Below are positions 18,331-27,936 of a stretch of DNA of 64,000 nucleotides, in pieces. This DNA comes from Gemmatimonadota bacterium. Its GTDB lineage: Bacteria; Gemmatimonadota; Gemmatimonadetes; Longimicrobiales; Gaopeijiaceae. The stretch is from positions 46,923 to 110,922 of the forward strand of contig JAGWBQ010000013.1 of the NCBI GenBank assembly GCA_021295815.1, given 5' to 3'. Below the pieces are notes generated by a model. That model searched no databases. It had not been told where the DNA came from and saw only the letters and a list, made by a program, of their open reading frames with translations. The position numbers and the translations under genes are program-made. Within the stretch, counting starts at the first letter, position 1; each line of letters opens with the position of its first letter.

Positions 18331-18444
18331 GTGAGCATTGTCACCTGGATCATGATGGCGCTGATAACGGCGTTCGTGTGGGGCGGCTTCGCCCTGATTC
18401 TCTCACGAGCCGTCCGCGCGGAGTCGAACAAGCGGGTCGGATGA
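18331..18444 (+). CDS. MetS-like small subunit of an NSS transporter (37 residues)
   Basis: GTG at 18331 opens a 37-codon frame. It encodes one hydrophobic helix with the pattern I-M-M-A-L-I-T-A-F-V-W-G-G-F-A-L-I-L, followed by a basic tail. The I-M-M...W-G-G-F layout, single helix and length fit the MetS family, small proteins required with an NSS-type transporter such as MetP of Corynebacterium. The only NSS transporter in the window is at 13808-15331 on the opposite strand, so partner assignment is inferred. It is too short for routine gene calling. It lies between the HD gene and carB. Confidence 0.6.
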   Translation: MSIVTWIMMALITAFVWGGFALILSRAVRAESNKRVG

Positions 18445-18524
18445 GACCTCGCAGCCCGTGGCGGCCCGAGGACGAGCTCATCCCGGGTCGAGCGGCCCGC
18501 CCGGCCTCGTACGGGGAACGCTAG

Positions 18525-21500
18525 GTGCCGAGACGCGACGACCTGGAATCGATTCTGCTGATCGGCTCGGGTCCCATAATCATCGGTCAGGCGTGCGAGT
18601 TCGACTACTCCGGTACGCAGGCGGTCAGGGCCCTCAAGGAGGAGGGCTACCGGGTCGTGCTGGTCAACTCGAATCCGGCCACGATCATGACCGACCCGGA
18701 TCTGGCCGACCGCACCTATATCGAGCCCATCACCGCGGAGTGGGTCGAGCGCGTGATCGAGCGCGAGCGTCCCGACGCCATCCTCCCCACCATGGGCGGC
18801 CAGACCGCCCTCAACGTCGCCATGGAGCTCGACCGCGCGGGCACGCTCGACGACCATGGCGTCGAGCTCATCGGCGCCGACGCCCGTTCGATCGAGATGG
18901 CCGAGGACCGCGAACACTTCTCGGCGGCCATGCGTCGCATAGGGCTCGAGCTCCCTCACGGCGGCTTCGCCCGGCACCTCGACGAAGCCCTCGCCATCGT
19001 CGAGGACGCCGGCTATCCCGCCATCATCCGGCCCTCCTTCACCCTCGGCGGCACCGGTGGCGGCATCGCCTACAATCTGGAGGAGTTCCGGCAACTGGCG
19101 CAGCGCGGCCTCGACGCCTCGCCCATCACCGAGATCCTCGTGGACCGCTCGGTGATCGGCTGGAAGGAGTACGAGTTCGAGGTGGTCCGCGACGGAGCCG
19201 ACAACGTCGTGATCGTCTGCTCTATCGAGAACTTCGATCCCATGGGAGTCCACACCGGTGATTCCATAACGGTGGCCCCGGCGCAGACTCTGAGCGATCG
19301 CGAGTTCCAGCGCATGCGGGACGCCTCGATCGCCTGCATCCGCGAAATCGGCGTGGCCGCGGGCGGCTGCAACATCCAATTCGCCGTGAACCCTGAAGAC
19401 GGCGAGATGCTGGTGGTCGAAATGAACCCGAGGGTCTCGCGCTCCTCCGCGCTGGCTTCGAAGGCCACGGGGTTCCCGATCGCGCGCGTGGGAGCCAAGC
19501 TCGCCGTCGGCTACCATCTCCACGAGCTCCCCAACGACATCACCCGTACCACTCCGGCCTCGTTCGAGCCGGTCCTCGACTACTGCGTGGTGAAGATCCC
19601 GCGCTTCGCCTTCGAGAAGTTCCCCGAGGTGAACGACACCCTGGGCGTGCAAATGCAGTCTGTGGGCGAGACCATGGCGATCGGCAGGAACTTCCGCGCG
19701 GCCTGGCAGAAGGGTTTTCGCGGACTCGAAACCGGACGCGCAGGATGGACGACGGGCGCAAGCGCGGACGACGACGGCCTGATCGCCACCGACTCGGAGA
19801 GCCTCCTCCGCGAGATGGCCAGGCCTTCGCCCGAACGCCCCTTCATCATCCGCCGGGCCCTGGAGGCGGGCATATCGCTCGAGCGGATCCGCAGGGCGAC
19901 GCGCATCGATCCGTGGTTCCTCGATCAGCTCTCCATCATCCTGGAGCTCGAGCGCGAGTATCGGGACACCGAGGAAGCGGACGACAATCTCCTCCGCCGG
20001 ATGAAGCGAGAGGGCTTTTCGGACAGCCAGCTCGCCCGTTTGCGGGGCGAAACCGAGGCCGACGTGCGCGAACGGCGGTGGTCGGCGGGGATCACCGCCC
20101 GCTTCAACGTGGTCGACACCTGCGCGGGCGAGTTTCCCGCCGCTACTCCCTACTACTACTCGTCCTACGAGACTGAGAACGAGAGCGTCAGGAGCGGAAA
20201 GGAGAGCGTCGTCATTCTTGGAAGCGGTCCGAACCGCATCGGCCAGGGGATCGAGTTCGACTACTGCTGCGTGCAGGCGGTGCTAGCCCTGCGCGAAGCC
20301 GGTTACGAGACCATCATGATCAACTCGAACCCGGAGACGGTCTCCACCGACTTCGACGTCAGCGACAAGCTCTACTTCGAGCCGCTGACCCTGGAGGACG
20401 TGCTCGAGGTGGTGAGGCTGGAGCGCCCCAAGGGCGTGATCGTGCAGCTCGGCGGTCAGACGCCCCTCAAGCTGGCGCGCGCTCTCGATGAACTCGGGGC
20501 TCCCGTGCTGGGCACCTCGGTCGACGCGATCGACAGGGCCGAGGATCGCGATCGCTTCGCCGACGCCTGCCGGAAGATCGGCGCGCGCATGCCTCCGAAC
20601 GGCATTGCCAGGAGCGAGGAGGAGGCGCTGGCCGCGGCCCGCGAGATCGGCTTTCCCGTACTGGTCAGACCCAGCTACGTGCTGGGGGGCAGGGCCATGC
20701 GCATCGTCTACGACGAGGAGGCCCTTGCCCGCTATTTCGCGGAGGCGGCTCGGGCTTCGGAATCCCATCCCGTGCTCGTGGACTCGTTCCTGGAGGACGC
20801 CTTCGAGGCCGACGTGGACGCGCTCTGCGACGGCGAGGAAGCGTTGATCGGCGGGATCATGCAGCATATCGAGGACGCCGGCGTGCACTCCGGAGACTCT
20901 GCCTGCGTGCTTCCCCCGTACCTGCTGCCCCGCTCGATTCTCGACGAGATTTCGGAGCTCACGAAACGTTTCGCCCTCGAGCTCGGCGTGGTCGGGCTCA
21001 TCAACGTCCAGTACGCGATCAAGGACGGGCTCATCTACGTTCTCGAGGTCAACCCGAGGGCGTCTCGCACGGTTCCGTTCGTCGGCAAGGCCACGGGAGC
21101 TCCACTGGCCAGGATCGCGGCTCGGCTCATGGCGGGCGAACGGCTCGCCGACATGGAACTCGATCCCGACCCCCCGCTGACCGGAATCGCGGTCAAGGAG
21201 GCCGTCATGCCCTTCGACCGCTTCGACGTGGACATAGTGCTCGGTCCCGAGATGCGTTCGACGGGGGAGGTGATGGGTTTCGACGACACCTTCGGCATGG
21301 CCTTCGCCAAGGCCCAGCTCGCTGCGGGCAACGTCCTTCCTGAGAGCGGCAGGGTCATCTTCACCGTGAACGACGGCGACAAGGAGACCATCACGCCCAT
21401 CGTCAGACGGTTGCAGGACCTGGGCTTCGAGATCGCGGCCACCAAGGGAACCCGCGATCACCTGCGCAGGCTGGGTATCCCGGCTGCGAGGGCGAACAAG

Positions 21501-21758
21501 GTGGGCGAGGCGCGGCCCGATATTGTGGACGAGATCGTCTCGGGCGAGGTCGCGCTGCTCGTCAACACGCCGCTGGGCGAGAAATCCCAATTCGACGACT
21601 ACAAGATGAGACGGTCGGCCATAATGCACCGCGTACCCTACCTCACCACGATGTCCGCACTGTCTGCGGCCTGCGACGCGCTCATCGCCCTCAGAGGCCG
21701 CCGCCGCAAGGTCAGGACCGTGCAGGAACGGCTGGCGCGAGTCCCGGCGGGGGTGTGA
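18525..21758 (+). CDS. carB: Carbamoyl-phosphate synthase large subunit
   Basis: This 1077-residue protein is full length. The two homologous ATP-grasp halves each begin with a G-S-G-P motif (S-G-P-I-I-I-G-Q near residue 16, S-G-P-N-R-I-G-Q near residue 567), and each has a V-E-M/V-N-P-R metal-binding motif. The C-terminal MGS-like allosteric domain starts at about residue 940. The enzyme makes carbamoyl phosphate from bicarbonate, ATP and ammonia supplied by CarA, for pyrimidines and arginine. GTG at 18525 is preceded by a GGGGA. carA is not adjacent and must be elsewhere. Confidence 0.97.
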   Translation: MPRRDDLESILLIGSGPIIIGQACEFDYSGTQAVRALKEEGYRVVLVNSNPATIMTDPDLADRTYIEPITAEWVERVIERERPDAILPTMGGQTALNVAMELDRAGTLDDHGVELIGADARSIEMAEDREHFSAAMRRIGLELPHGGFARHLDEALAIVEDAGYPAIIRPSFTLGGTGGGIAYNLEEFRQLAQRGLDASPITEILVDRSVIGWKEYEFEVVRDGADNVVIVCSIENFDPMGVHTGDSITVAPAQTLSDREFQRMRDASIACIREIGVAAGGCNIQFAVNPEDGEMLVVEMNPRVSRSSALASKATGFPIARVGAKLAVGYHLHELPNDITRTTPASFEPVLDYCVVKIPRFAFEKFPEVNDTLGVQMQSVGETMAIGRNFRAAWQKGFRGLETGRAGWTTGASADDDGLIATDSESLLREMARPSPERPFIIRRALEAGISLERIRRATRIDPWFLDQLSIILELEREYRDTEEADDNLLRRMKREGFSDSQLARLRGETEADVRERRWSAGITARFNVVDTCAGEFPAATPYYYSSYETENESVRSGKESVVILGSGPNRIGQGIEFDYCCVQAVLALREAGYETIMINSNPETVSTDFDVSDKLYFEPLTLEDVLEVVRLERPKGVIVQLGGQTPLKLARALDELGAPVLGTSVDAIDRAEDRDRFADACRKIGARMPPNGIARSEEEALAAAREIGFPVLVRPSYVLGGRAMRIVYDEEALARYFAEAARASESHPVLVDSFLEDAFEADVDALCDGEEALIGGIMQHIEDAGVHSGDSACVLPPYLLPRSILDEISELTKRFALELGVVGLINVQYAIKDGLIYVLEVNPRASRTVPFVGKATGAPLARIAARLMAGERLADMELDPDPPLTGIAVKEAVMPFDRFDVDIVLGPEMRSTGEVMGFDDTFGMAFAKAQLAAGNVLPESGRVIFTVNDGDKETITPIVRRLQDLGFEIAATKGTRDHLRRLGIPAARANKVGEARPDIVDEIVSGEVALLVNTPLGEKSQFDDYKMRRSAIMHRVPYLTTMSALSAACDALIALRGRRRKVRTVQERLARVPAGV

Positions 21759-21801
21759 AGACCGGCCTGCGCGAGGGCCGACGCGTGAGGACCGGCCGGG
21801 G

Positions 21802-22782
21802 ATGACGCCGGACAGCGAAACGGCGCCGACCGGATTCTTCCTCCACCCCGAATCGTCCCGCCACGACACGGGCTGGGGGCACCCGGAGCACCAGGGCCGG
21901 CTGCCCGCGATCGCGAGCGCTCTCGGTGCGGACCTCCTCCTCCTCCACGACAAGGTGGAACAGCTCGAAGCGGAGGCCGCCGGTCGCGAGGAGCTGGAGC
22001 GCGCGCACTCCGCCGAGCACCTTGCGGTGGTCGAAGGCGCCTGCGCTCGGGCCGCAAGGGACGGAAAGCTGGTAGCGCTCGATCCCAGCACCGTGGTGTC
22101 GGGAGGGAGCTGGCCGGCGGCGACAGGCTCCGCAGGCGCCGCGCTCGCAGCGGCCCGCGAGGTGGCCGCCGGCAAGCTGGCCAACGCTTTCGTGGCTGCC
22201 AGACCGCCCGGTCACCACGCCACCCGCGACCACTCCATGGGATTCTGTCTGGTGAACAACGTGGCCGTGGCCGCGCACGGACTCCAGGCCGAGGGGCTTG
22301 CGGAGCGGGTCCTGATAGTCGACTGGGACGTACACCACGGCAACGGAACCCAGGAGATCTTCGAGGCGGACCCCTCGGTTTTCTTTCTCTCGCTCCACCA
22401 GTCGCCGCACTACCCGTACACGGGAGACACCGGCCAGACCGGAGTCGGTGCAGGGAAGGGGTTCACGATGAACGTCCCCCTCCCGGCCGGAACGCCCGCG
22501 CCGACCTACCGTTCCCGTTTCGAGGAGGCTCTCGACCGTTCTCTCTCTCGTTTCACTCCCGATTTCGTCCTCGTCTCGGCGGGTTTCGACGTCATGGCCG
22601 GAGATCCGCTGGGATCGATGACGCTCGAGCCCGCGGACCTCGCCTGGATGACCCGCAAGGTCATGGAAGCTGCGGACCGGGCCTGCGCCGGGCGCGCGGT
22701 GGTGACGCTCGAAGGAGGATACGCTCCCAAGCGCACCGCCGAAGGCGTGGTGGCGGTGGTGAGGGCTCTGGCCGGGGCTTAG
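21802..22782 (+). CDS. Histone deacetylase-like / acetylpolyamine amidohydrolase family protein
   Basis: This 326-residue zinc-dependent deacylase has the arginase/deacetylase fold. Motifs in order: H-P-E-S-S-x-H near the N-terminus, R-P-P-G-H-H-A (tandem catalytic His), G-F-C-L-V-N-N-V-A, D-W-D-V-H-H-G-N-G-T (zinc ligands), S-L-H-Q-S-P-H-Y-P-Y, S-A-G-F-D and L-E-G-G-Y. All catalytic and zinc-binding residues appear present. Bacterial members deacetylate lysines or polyamines; the substrate here cannot be told. It starts 43 nt after carB. Confidence 0.9.
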   Translation: MTPDSETAPTGFFLHPESSRHDTGWGHPEHQGRLPAIASALGADLLLLHDKVEQLEAEAAGREELERAHSAEHLAVVEGACARAARDGKLVALDPSTVVSGGSWPAATGSAGAALAAAREVAAGKLANAFVAARPPGHHATRDHSMGFCLVNNVAVAAHGLQAEGLAERVLIVDWDVHHGNGTQEIFEADPSVFFLSLHQSPHYPYTGDTGQTGVGAGKGFTMNVPLPAGTPAPTYRSRFEEALDRSLSRFTPDFVLVSAGFDVMAGDPLGSMTLEPADLAWMTRKVMEAADRACAGRAVVTLEGGYAPKRTAEGVVAVVRALAGA

Positions 22783-22875
22783 GCGGCGTCGGACGGTGCG
22801 CGGTCGTAATTCGGGCCGGGGCCGTGTAGATTTGCAGACGTTCCAGACCCGCACTCCTGAACCGGACCGACGCCC

Positions 22876-24084
22876 ATGAACAACGATGTCGCAACCCCCC
22901 TTCTGTGCACCGAAGCGGGTGTCCGCCGAGTCCAGAAGGAGCTCCGTGGCTCAGGCGTCGACGGCTGGCTCCTGTACGAGTTTCACGGGGTCAACCCGAT
23001 CGCGGTGACCATGCTGGGGCTGGGGAAGACGACGCGACGGGCGTTCGTGCTCATCCCGGCGGAAGGCGATCCGGTTGCTCTCATCCACGCCATCGAAGCC
23101 TCTTCGTGGCGGCACTGGCCCTTCCCCACCGTGAGCTATTCCGGCTGGCGCGAGCTCGACGAGCGACTCGCCGATCTGCTCGAAGGTAGGAAGCGCCTCG
23201 CCGCGGAGGTTTCGCCGGGGGGCGCGGTGCCCACGCTCGACTACCTTCCCGCCGGCATCGGGGGGGTGATTCTCTCACACGGCGTCGAGCTGGTCTCGTC
23301 GGGCGACCTGGTGTCCCGCTTCCACTCCGTCCTCAGCGAGAGCCAGGTGGCCCAGCACCGCGAGGCCGCCAAGATCGTCGCCTCGGTCGCCGAACACGCC
23401 TTTGCGCGCGCCGCCTCCGCCATCCGAGCGGGATCGCCCACCTGCGAAGGGGCGCTCACCGAGTGGATCGTTTCCGAACTGACCCGGACGGGGCTCGTGG
23501 TCGGACCGTCGTGCATCGTCGCCATCGGACCCCGCGCGGCGGATCCCCACTACGCGCCCATCGGTGACGGCGAGACGATCTCCGCCGGCGACCTTCTCCT
23601 CATAGATCTCTGGGGATCGCATGAAGGCGGCGCCTACGCCGACCAGACCTGGATGGGATTCATGGGCAGAGAACCCGACGGGCGCACCGTGGCGATCTGG
23701 GAGGCCGTGCGCGAAGCCCGCGACGGCGCGGTACGCTTCCTCCGCGAACGCTGGGCCGAGGGCGCCGAGACGAGAGGCAGCGAGGTGGACGACGTGGCCA
23801 GGGCAGTGATCGACGAGGCAGGCTACGGAGAGTTCTTCGTTCACCGGCTCGGCCACTCGATGGACATCGATCTCCACGGCAGCGGTCCCAATCTCGACAA
23901 CCTCGAGACCCGCGACGACCGGGTTCTCCTTCCCGGGGTCGCTTTCTCGGTCGAACCAGGCATCTACGTGCCCGACGACATCGGCGTCCGCAGCGAGATC
24001 AACGTCCATATGGGTCCGGACGGCCCCGAGGTGACCCCCCCCGACCCGCAGGAGTCGATCTTCCTCTTCTCGGTCGCGGATTGA
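22876..24084 (+). CDS. M24-family metallopeptidase (Xaa-Pro peptidase-like)
   Basis: This 402-residue protein has a creatinase-like N-terminal domain (about 15-165) and a pita-bread M24 domain (about 170-400). The five metal ligands can be placed: Asp in L-I-D-L-W-G, Asp in Y-A-D-Q-T-W, His in R-L-G-H-S-M, Glu in S-V-E-P-G-I-Y and Glu in R-S-E-I-N-V. The family removes N-terminal residues before proline or cleaves related substrates. No signal peptide, so probably cytoplasmic. A second M24 protein of a different subgroup lies at 42971. TAGATTTG at 22827-22834 resembles a TAnnTTTG promoter element. Confidence 0.85.
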   Translation: MNNDVATPLLCTEAGVRRVQKELRGSGVDGWLLYEFHGVNPIAVTMLGLGKTTRRAFVLIPAEGDPVALIHAIEASSWRHWPFPTVSYSGWRELDERLADLLEGRKRLAAEVSPGGAVPTLDYLPAGIGGVILSHGVELVSSGDLVSRFHSVLSESQVAQHREAAKIVASVAEHAFARAASAIRAGSPTCEGALTEWIVSELTRTGLVVGPSCIVAIGPRAADPHYAPIGDGETISAGDLLLIDLWGSHEGGAYADQTWMGFMGREPDGRTVAIWEAVREARDGAVRFLRERWAEGAETRGSEVDDVARAVIDEAGYGEFFVHRLGHSMDIDLHGSGPNLDNLETRDDRVLLPGVAFSVEPGIYVPDDIGVRSEINVHMGPDGPEVTPPDPQESIFLFSVAD

Positions 24085-24094
24085 GCGTGCCGAT

Positions 24095-26521
24095 TTGAGC
24101 CGAACTCTCGTCGAGGTGGCGCTGCCACTCCCCATACACAAATCTTTCACATACAGGGTCGCGGGTCCGCTTCCCCAGCTCGGCACCCGGGTCATGGTGC
24201 CCTTTCGCCGGGAAACGCTCATCGGCTGGGTCACGGGGGGCGCATCTCCCGATGCGAACGAGCTCAAGCCCGGCTCCATCCGACCGGTTCTGGCGGTTCT
24301 CGACGACGGCCTGCCCGCCGTCTCCCCCGAAATATTCGATATCTGCCGGTGGATGGCCGAGTACTATGCCGCCTCCGAGGGCTTCTGCTTCCGCGCGGCC
24401 CTGCCGACGGTTCTATCCGATTCCTCCCGTGAACTCCTGGTCGTTACCGGCGAAAGGGCCGTCGACGCCAAACCGCGAGAGGCCCGCGTTCTGGCAGCGG
24501 TCTTCGCGCGATCCCGCCCCGTATCGGCGAAGGTGATCGCCCGCGAACTCGGGATGGGCTCCATCTGGCCCGAAATCCGCTCCCTGACCGAACGAGGCGC
24601 GCTCAGGATGGAGACCTTCCCGCCGCGAGATCCGCTCCCGCGAACCGTCCGCGCGGTCGCTCTCGTCCGCACCATCTCGACCCTCGAGGAACGCGACGCC
24701 ACTTTCGGCAGGGCACTTCGTCAGCGCGAGTTCTACGAGAGACTCGAATCCGGGGGCGGAGAGGCGAGACTCGCAGCAGTTACCGGAGCCTGGGGGTTTT
24801 CAAGAGGAGTCGTGACCGGTCTCGAGAAGAAAGGGCTCGTCCAGGTCCGGGATCTCGAGGAGGTGCGCGATCCGTTCGCGGACTTACCCAAGCCCCCTCC
24901 GAAGCTGACTCCGACCCGCGACCAGGCCGCAGCCACGGAGGCGCTGGTCGGCGCACTCCGGAGGAGCCGGCCCCGACCCTTCCTCCTCCACGGCGTGACC
25001 GGCTCGGGCAAGACCCTCGTCTACATCGACCTTCTGCGCGAGACCCTGGCGCGCGGCGAAGGCGCCCTCGTCCTGGTACCGCAGATCGCCCTCACGCCGC
25101 AGACGGTTCGGCGCTTCCGAGCGCACTTCCCGGACGACGTGGCCGTTCTCCACTCCGGCCTCTCCGACGGCGAACGCTTCGACGCCTGGCGACAGCTCAG
25201 ACGGGGGAAACGCCGCATCGCGATCGGAGCCCGTTCCGCCATCTTCGCCCCGGTCCGAAACCTGGGGGCGATCATCGTCGACGAGGAGCACGACTCCAGT
25301 TACAAGCAGAACGAGACGCCCGCCTATCTGGCCCGGGATCTGGCGGTGGTGCGCGCGCACCGCTCGGGCGCGGTCTGCGTGCTCGGCAGCGCCACCCCTT
25401 CTCTCGAGAGCTGGCAGAACGCCCGAGCCGGCAAGTACGTGAAGCTCGATCTTCCCCGGCGCGTCGGCGGAGGCAGGCTTCCCAAGGTGAAGGTCGTCGA
25501 TCTCCGCGAGACCCGGTCCGTGCTCTCTCCGCGACTGACGGCGGCCGTGAACAACCGTCTCGACCGCGAGGAGCAGAGCATCCTGCTGCTGAATCGGCGC
25601 GGGTACTCGTCGTTCGTGCAGTGCCGCGAGTGCGGCGAAGTGGATGTCTGTCCCAACTGTTCGATCTCTCTCACCTTTCACCGCAGGAACCGCGTCGTGA
25701 CCTGCCATCACTGCGGGCACTCCGTCGCGGCCCCCGACCGGTGTGGTCTGTGCGGGGGCGACGCGCTCTCGTACAGGGGACTGGGCACGGAGCAGGTCGA
25801 GCGCATCGTCGCGGAGCAGTTTCCCGGGGCCCGGATCGCGCGCATGGACCTCGACACGACCTCCGGGAAGTGGGCTCACCGCGACATCCTCGACCGGGTG
25901 GAGGCCGGAGCGGTTGACATCCTGCTCGGCACGCAGATGATAGCCAAGGGGCTCGACTTCCCCCGGGTCACGCTCGTGGGTGTGATCAACGCCGACATCG
26001 GCATGCACCTTCCCGATTTCCGAGCCACCGAACGCACCTACCAGCTCATCAGTCAGGTCGCCGGACGGGCCGGACGAGGACCGCTGGGCGGGGCCGTCAT
26101 CGTCCAGACCCGCCTTCCCGACCACTTCGCCATCACCGCTGCTGTAGACCACGACTACGCCGCCTTCGCCGAACGGGAGCTCGGTCATCGCGCGCTTCCC
26201 GCCTATCCGCCCTTCGTCCGCCTGATGAAGGCCGTGCTCTCCTCTCCCGATCGCGAACGCGCCTGCGAGTGCGCCGAATCCGCGATGGGCTGGGTCCGCG
26301 ACTGGGTGTGCGAGCAGGGTCTCTCCGACACCGTCGAGGTACTGGGGCCGGCCCCCGCTCCCATCGAAAGGCTCCACGGTCGCTGGCGCTGGCACCTCCT
26401 CGCTCGTTCTTCCTCGCCGAGGGCGCTCGGGGTCCTGTGCACGGCTCTCGCCCGCGACTACTCGCTCCCTGCGGGCGACCTCAGGCTTGGAATCGACAGG
26501 GATCCGGTCGCGCTGATGTAG
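24095..26521 (+). CDS. priA: Primosomal replication restart helicase PriA
   Basis: This 808-residue superfamily 2 helicase has an N-terminal DNA-binding domain (1-105), Walker A G-V-T-G-S-G-K-T, the D-E-E-H box (V-D-E-E-H-D-S-S-Y-K-Q), G-S-A-T-P-S, and two zinc sites formed by C-x2-C pairs in the segment C-R-E-C...C-P-N-C...C-H-H-C...C-G-L-C. Helicase motifs V/VI (Q-M-I-A-K-G-x-D-F, Q-V-A-G-R-A-G-R) follow. PriA reloads the replisome at collapsed forks. TTG at 24095 is used as start because it gives the normal N-terminus and no ATG is nearby. Confidence 0.95.
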   Translation: MSRTLVEVALPLPIHKSFTYRVAGPLPQLGTRVMVPFRRETLIGWVTGGASPDANELKPGSIRPVLAVLDDGLPAVSPEIFDICRWMAEYYAASEGFCFRAALPTVLSDSSRELLVVTGERAVDAKPREARVLAAVFARSRPVSAKVIARELGMGSIWPEIRSLTERGALRMETFPPRDPLPRTVRAVALVRTISTLEERDATFGRALRQREFYERLESGGGEARLAAVTGAWGFSRGVVTGLEKKGLVQVRDLEEVRDPFADLPKPPPKLTPTRDQAAATEALVGALRRSRPRPFLLHGVTGSGKTLVYIDLLRETLARGEGALVLVPQIALTPQTVRRFRAHFPDDVAVLHSGLSDGERFDAWRQLRRGKRRIAIGARSAIFAPVRNLGAIIVDEEHDSSYKQNETPAYLARDLAVVRAHRSGAVCVLGSATPSLESWQNARAGKYVKLDLPRRVGGGRLPKVKVVDLRETRSVLSPRLTAAVNNRLDREEQSILLLNRRGYSSFVQCRECGEVDVCPNCSISLTFHRRNRVVTCHHCGHSVAAPDRCGLCGGDALSYRGLGTEQVERIVAEQFPGARIARMDLDTTSGKWAHRDILDRVEAGAVDILLGTQMIAKGLDFPRVTLVGVINADIGMHLPDFRATERTYQLISQVAGRAGRGPLGGAVIVQTRLPDHFAITAAVDHDYAAFAERELGHRALPAYPPFVRLMKAVLSSPDRERACECAESAMGWVRDWVCEQGLSDTVEVLGPAPAPIERLHGRWRWHLLARSSSPRALGVLCTALARDYSLPAGDLRLGIDRDPVALM

Positions 26522-26561
26522 GCGGGGGGCCAGACCCTCCGGTTTCGCCGCTGCCGCGTTC

Positions 26562-27047
26562 GTGGTGACGACCTACGCCGACGACACGGACTCGCTCACC
26601 GCTTACTACGGAAGCGGCCGAATGGGGATGCTGCCGATCCCGGCCGAGCTTGCGGAGGCCGCCAAAGCGACAGTCGGCCCGAAGATCGGGACGGACGGAC
26701 AGGGCGACATCGTGCTATCGGCCATCGCCGACATCAGGCTCGGTGGGCACGGAGGCTACTTGGTTGCTGGTGCGGTGATCGACCCCGCAACGGGGTGCTA
26801 CGCAACGATCCGCAATCCCGAGAAGAACATGTTCGCCTACGAGTTCCGCGGCGTCTACGCCGACAGTGCGGTGGTTGCCGTCGCGGCCTACGAGGAAGGG
26901 CAGGAGCTGGGGCGCAGGGTGATTGACTACTACGATTACGCCGACAAAGTGGCGCTCTACCCGCTGCGCCGGGTCAACGGCGAGCCGTGCGCGGGGATGC
27001 TGGCTGACGACAATAAACTGACACTATCCGGTGGAGGCCGCGCTTAA
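26562..27047 (+). CDS. Hypothetical protein, 161 residues
   Basis: This is an open frame from a double GTG (26562/26565) to TAA at 27047, and I recognise no family. The product is rich in Gly, Ala and Tyr, without clear membrane helices in the body. Just upstream, the frame continues in from 26517 through an F-A-A-A-A-F-V-V-T-T-Y stretch that resembles the end of a signal peptide, so the gene may be a 5'-truncated exported protein fused against the end of priA. Two C residues and no catalytic motif are visible. It could be decaying. Confidence 0.4.
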   Translation: MVTTYADDTDSLTAYYGSGRMGMLPIPAELAEAAKATVGPKIGTDGQGDIVLSAIADIRLGGHGGYLVAGAVIDPATGCYATIRNPEKNMFAYEFRGVYADSAVVAVAAYEEGQELGRRVIDYYDYADKVALYPLRRVNGEPCAGMLADDNKLTLSGGGRA

Positions 27048-27065
27048 GGGGTACCAGGCTACCCC
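27048..27065 (+). terminator. Small hairpin directly after the hypothetical ORF
   Basis: GGGGTA (27048-27053), loop CCAGGC, TACCCC (27060-27065) begins at the base after the stop codon. The stem is only 6 bp and no T-run follows, so an intrinsic terminator is uncertain. The remaining bases to 27366 show no gene that I can support. Confidence 0.25.
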
Positions 27066-27366
27066 AAGGTTGTCACGCGCCTGGTGATCTACCGGCTGGA
27101 ACCGGGCTTCCCCGGGGATTCCGTGCACCCCAAGTCGTCCTATCCGGCAAGCTCCTCCGGCTCGGGCGGTTCACCTCCCATCCCTCGCTGTCGCGACGCT
27201 CCGAATGGCGCCGCGTCCCGCTGAGCCGCTGCCCTCGGCTTGACCCGCACACCTCCTCTGCGCAGATTGCGGCACCCTCGAAGCGCCGGGAGGGTAGCAG
27301 GCCGGGTTGGAGACGATCCATCCGCCCGAGGGCTGGCCGAACGAGCACATCGAGGAGATTCGAACC

Positions 27367-27936
27367 GTGGGATGCCTGGCACTGAACGCGTCGTATGAGC
27401 CGCTGACCATCGTGCCGTCCCGCCGCGCCGTGCGCCTGGTGCTCGACGGCAAGGCCGAGATCCTCGAAAGGGAGGGCGACCGGAGATTTCGGTCCGAGAG
27501 GCGCGTGGTGCCCTGGCCTGCGGTAATCAGACTCGTCTCCTTCGTGTATGTGCCCAGAAAGTTCAGGCGCCAAGTCACCAACACCTTCCTCTTCGCGCGC
27601 GACCGCTACACCTGCATGTATTGCGGCAGGCACCGCCGAGAACTTGGAGGTCGCGAGTTCCTGACGCGGGACCACGTGCTGCCCATCTCGCGCGGCGGGA
27701 CCAATGCCTGGGAAAACGTGGTCACGAGCTGCTCGCGCTGCAATTGCCGCAAGGGAAATCGCCTGCCTGCCGAGACGGGGATGACGCTGCTCGCTCAGCC
27801 GCGCGAGCCCGACTACGTGAGTCTGGTCTGGGTCGTGCGTCGAGTGACCGAGACGCAGGCGCGCTACGTGAAGATGTTCTACGGGGAGGAAGCTCTCGCG
27901 GCGTTGACCGGGAGCGGACTGGGCCTGGGGAAATGA
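27367..27936 (+). CDS. HNH endonuclease
   Basis: The family N-terminus L-A-L-N-A-S-Y-E-P-L is followed by R-R-A-V-R-L-V-L-D-G-K-A-E. The nuclease core has C-M-Y-C-G, R-D-H-V-L-P-I-S-R-G-G, W-E-N-V-V, then C-S-R-C-N-x-R-K-G-N: the HNH fold with four zinc-binding cysteines. GTG 27367 is chosen because GAGGAG lies 10 nt upstream and it gives the usual family start; TTG at 27307 would add 20 residues. Length is 189 residues. This chromosomal HNH family is common and usually solitary; its biological role is unclear. The stop overlaps the next gene (ATGA). Confidence 0.85.
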   Translation: MGCLALNASYEPLTIVPSRRAVRLVLDGKAEILEREGDRRFRSERRVVPWPAVIRLVSFVYVPRKFRRQVTNTFLFARDRYTCMYCGRHRRELGGREFLTRDHVLPISRGGTNAWENVVTSCSRCNCRKGNRLPAETGMTLLAQPREPDYVSLVWVVRRVTETQARYVKMFYGEEALAALTGSGLGLGK

